Assembly (NCBI GenBank): GCA_937890245.1
Contig: CALACF010000526.1
Coordinates: 1-7,946, forward strand
DNA length: 7,946 nt
Source of the DNA: an uncultured Flavobacteriales bacterium
Lineage (GTDB): Bacteria; Bacteroidota; Bacteroidia; Flavobacteriales_D; Sanyastnellaceae
Direction: 5' to 3'
Both the position numbers and the translations under genes were made by a program. How positions within the stretch are numbered: position 1 is the first letter of the stretch; each line of letters starts with the position of its first letter. The notes beneath the pieces are model-generated. The model did no database searches, was not told the origin of the DNA, and saw only the letters and a list, made by a program, of their open reading frames with translations. Shown here one piece after another: positions 7,193-7,946 of this stretch.

Positions 7193-7946
7193 TCAATCCT
7201 CAACGGCCACCTCCTTTCCCTCAAGGATGGTGTCGTAGAAATTGGCAATCTCAGCCGAATTGAAGTCGCCGGTGTACGGCATCGTGGGCAAACCGCAACC
7301 GTCGATGGCAGCTTGCGTGCTCGTGCTCAAGGCTTCTGAACCTTGAATAATCGCGTCTGAATGGCTGATGGCCAAGGCGTTGAGCGCGTCTGCTGTAGGA
7401 AGCTTCAAGCTTTTTACCAAGTCAGCGTCGATGCCGTCAAATGCGATTTTGTTGTTCATGCTGCCGTTCAGCGTGCCTTTGAAGTCCTCGTCGTAGACGC
7501 TCGTGATGATCTTTGTCTTCTCGAAATGTGCGTCACCAGCGAACATGGTCTTCATGTATAGCGGAACGAGTGAAGACATCCAGCCGTGGCAATGGATGAT
7601 ATCTGGTGCCCAGCTCAGCTTGCGGACCGTCTCCAAAACGCCGCGCGCAAAGAAAATAGACCGCTCGTCATTGCTAGGAACCAGAGCTCCTTTGTCGTCA
7701 AACCAGGTAATCTTCTTTCTGAAGTACTCCTCGTTGTCGATGAAATACACCTGGATACGCGCCGTAGGAATTGACGCCACCTTGATGATCAAGGGGTGGT
7801 CGGTGTCGTTGATATTCAAGTGCATACCGCTCAGACGAATTACTTCGTGAAGCTGGTGGCGGCGCTCATTGATCACGCCGAAACGCGGCATGAAAACCCG
7901 AATTTCACGGCCTTTCTCATGAATGGCCTGTGGCAATTGACGGGCA
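7193..7946 (-). CDS. Glycogen/starch synthase-like protein (GT5 N-terminal domain only), 5'-partial
   Basis: The reading frame is open to the window edge, so the true start is outside; the first visible residues are ARQLPQAIHEKG. About 250 residues are visible, ending in TGA at 7193-7195. The sequence matches the N-terminal catalytic half of GT5 glycogen/starch synthases: FMPRFGVINERRHQLHEVIRL, then IQVYFIDNEEYF, DERSIFFARGVLETV and PDIIHCHGWMSSLVP (HGW where glycogen synthases usually have HDW), then a changed TSVYDEDF segment. After this comes a short family-specific tail (GDFNSAEIANFYDTILEG) instead of the second GT-B domain that carries the sugar-nucleotide site. Full glycogen synthases are about 480 residues; this would be near 270-280. 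It corresponds to the short form seen next to DUF4270 and glmS in many Bacteroidota. Synthase activity is doubtful; a binding or regulatory role is possible. It heads the visible part of the three-gene cluster. Confidence 0.85.
   Translation of the reverse strand, partial: ARQLPQAIHEKGREIRVFMPRFGVINERRHQLHEVIRLSGMHLNINDTDHPLIIKVASIPTARIQVYFIDNEEYFRKKITWFDDKGALVPSNDERSIFFARGVLETVRKLSWAPDIIHCHGWMSSLVPLYMKTMFAGDAHFEKTKIITSVYDEDFKGTLNGSMNNKIAFDGIDADLVKSLKLPTADALNALAISHSDAIIQGSEALSTSTQAAIDGCGLPTMPYTGDFNSAEIANFYDTILEGKEVAVED

Overview
This window looks like a chromosomal fragment from a member of the Bacteroidota, probably of the Flavobacteriales lineage. The evidence is gene content: a SusD/RagB-type nutrient-binding lipoprotein, a DUF4270 lipoprotein, a GIN-domain (DUF2807) surface protein, and the gene order short glycogen-synthase-like protein, then DUF4270, then glmS, which is familiar in that phylum. 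Base composition looks fairly balanced by eye, which is high for many flavobacteria, but I did not compute it. No mobile element, CRISPR array, rRNA or tRNA was seen.

Layout from left to right. (1) The C-terminal part of a SusD-like lipoprotein gene on + ends at 1258. Its 5' part is cut by the window edge, and a single-base frame disruption lies near 143-163. (2) A strong intrinsic terminator at 1300-1331 follows it. (3) A cyclase-family (kynurenine-formamidase-like) metal hydrolase gene lies on - at 1353-2111. (4) A second copy of the same terminator sits at 2138-2171 in opposite orientation, and serves (5) a signal-peptide-bearing outer-membrane beta-barrel protein on - (2208-3056). (6) A short divergent intergenic region (3057-3188) separates it from (7) a GIN-domain beta-helix protein on + (3189-3950). 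(8) Convergent to that, only 3 bp away, is a tight - strand cluster: a glycogen/starch-synthase-like protein (open at the right edge), the DUF4270 lipoprotein and glmS. The gaps in this cluster are 11 and 9 bp, so it is very probably one transcript read from right to left.

How the genes may work together: the right-hand cluster joins central hexosamine synthesis (GlmS makes glucosamine-6-phosphate for peptidoglycan and LPS) to a half-length GT5 protein and an uncharacterised exported lipoprotein. The left-hand genes are mostly envelope or surface proteins (SusD-like, beta-barrel, GIN domain), apart from one cytosolic metal hydrolase. I see no strong case for a new defence, mobile or regulatory system. 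The points most worth a second look are the frame disruption in susD, the identical inverted terminator pair around the cyclase gene, the altered metal motif of that cyclase, and the conserved but catalytically doubtful half glycogen synthase next to glmS.
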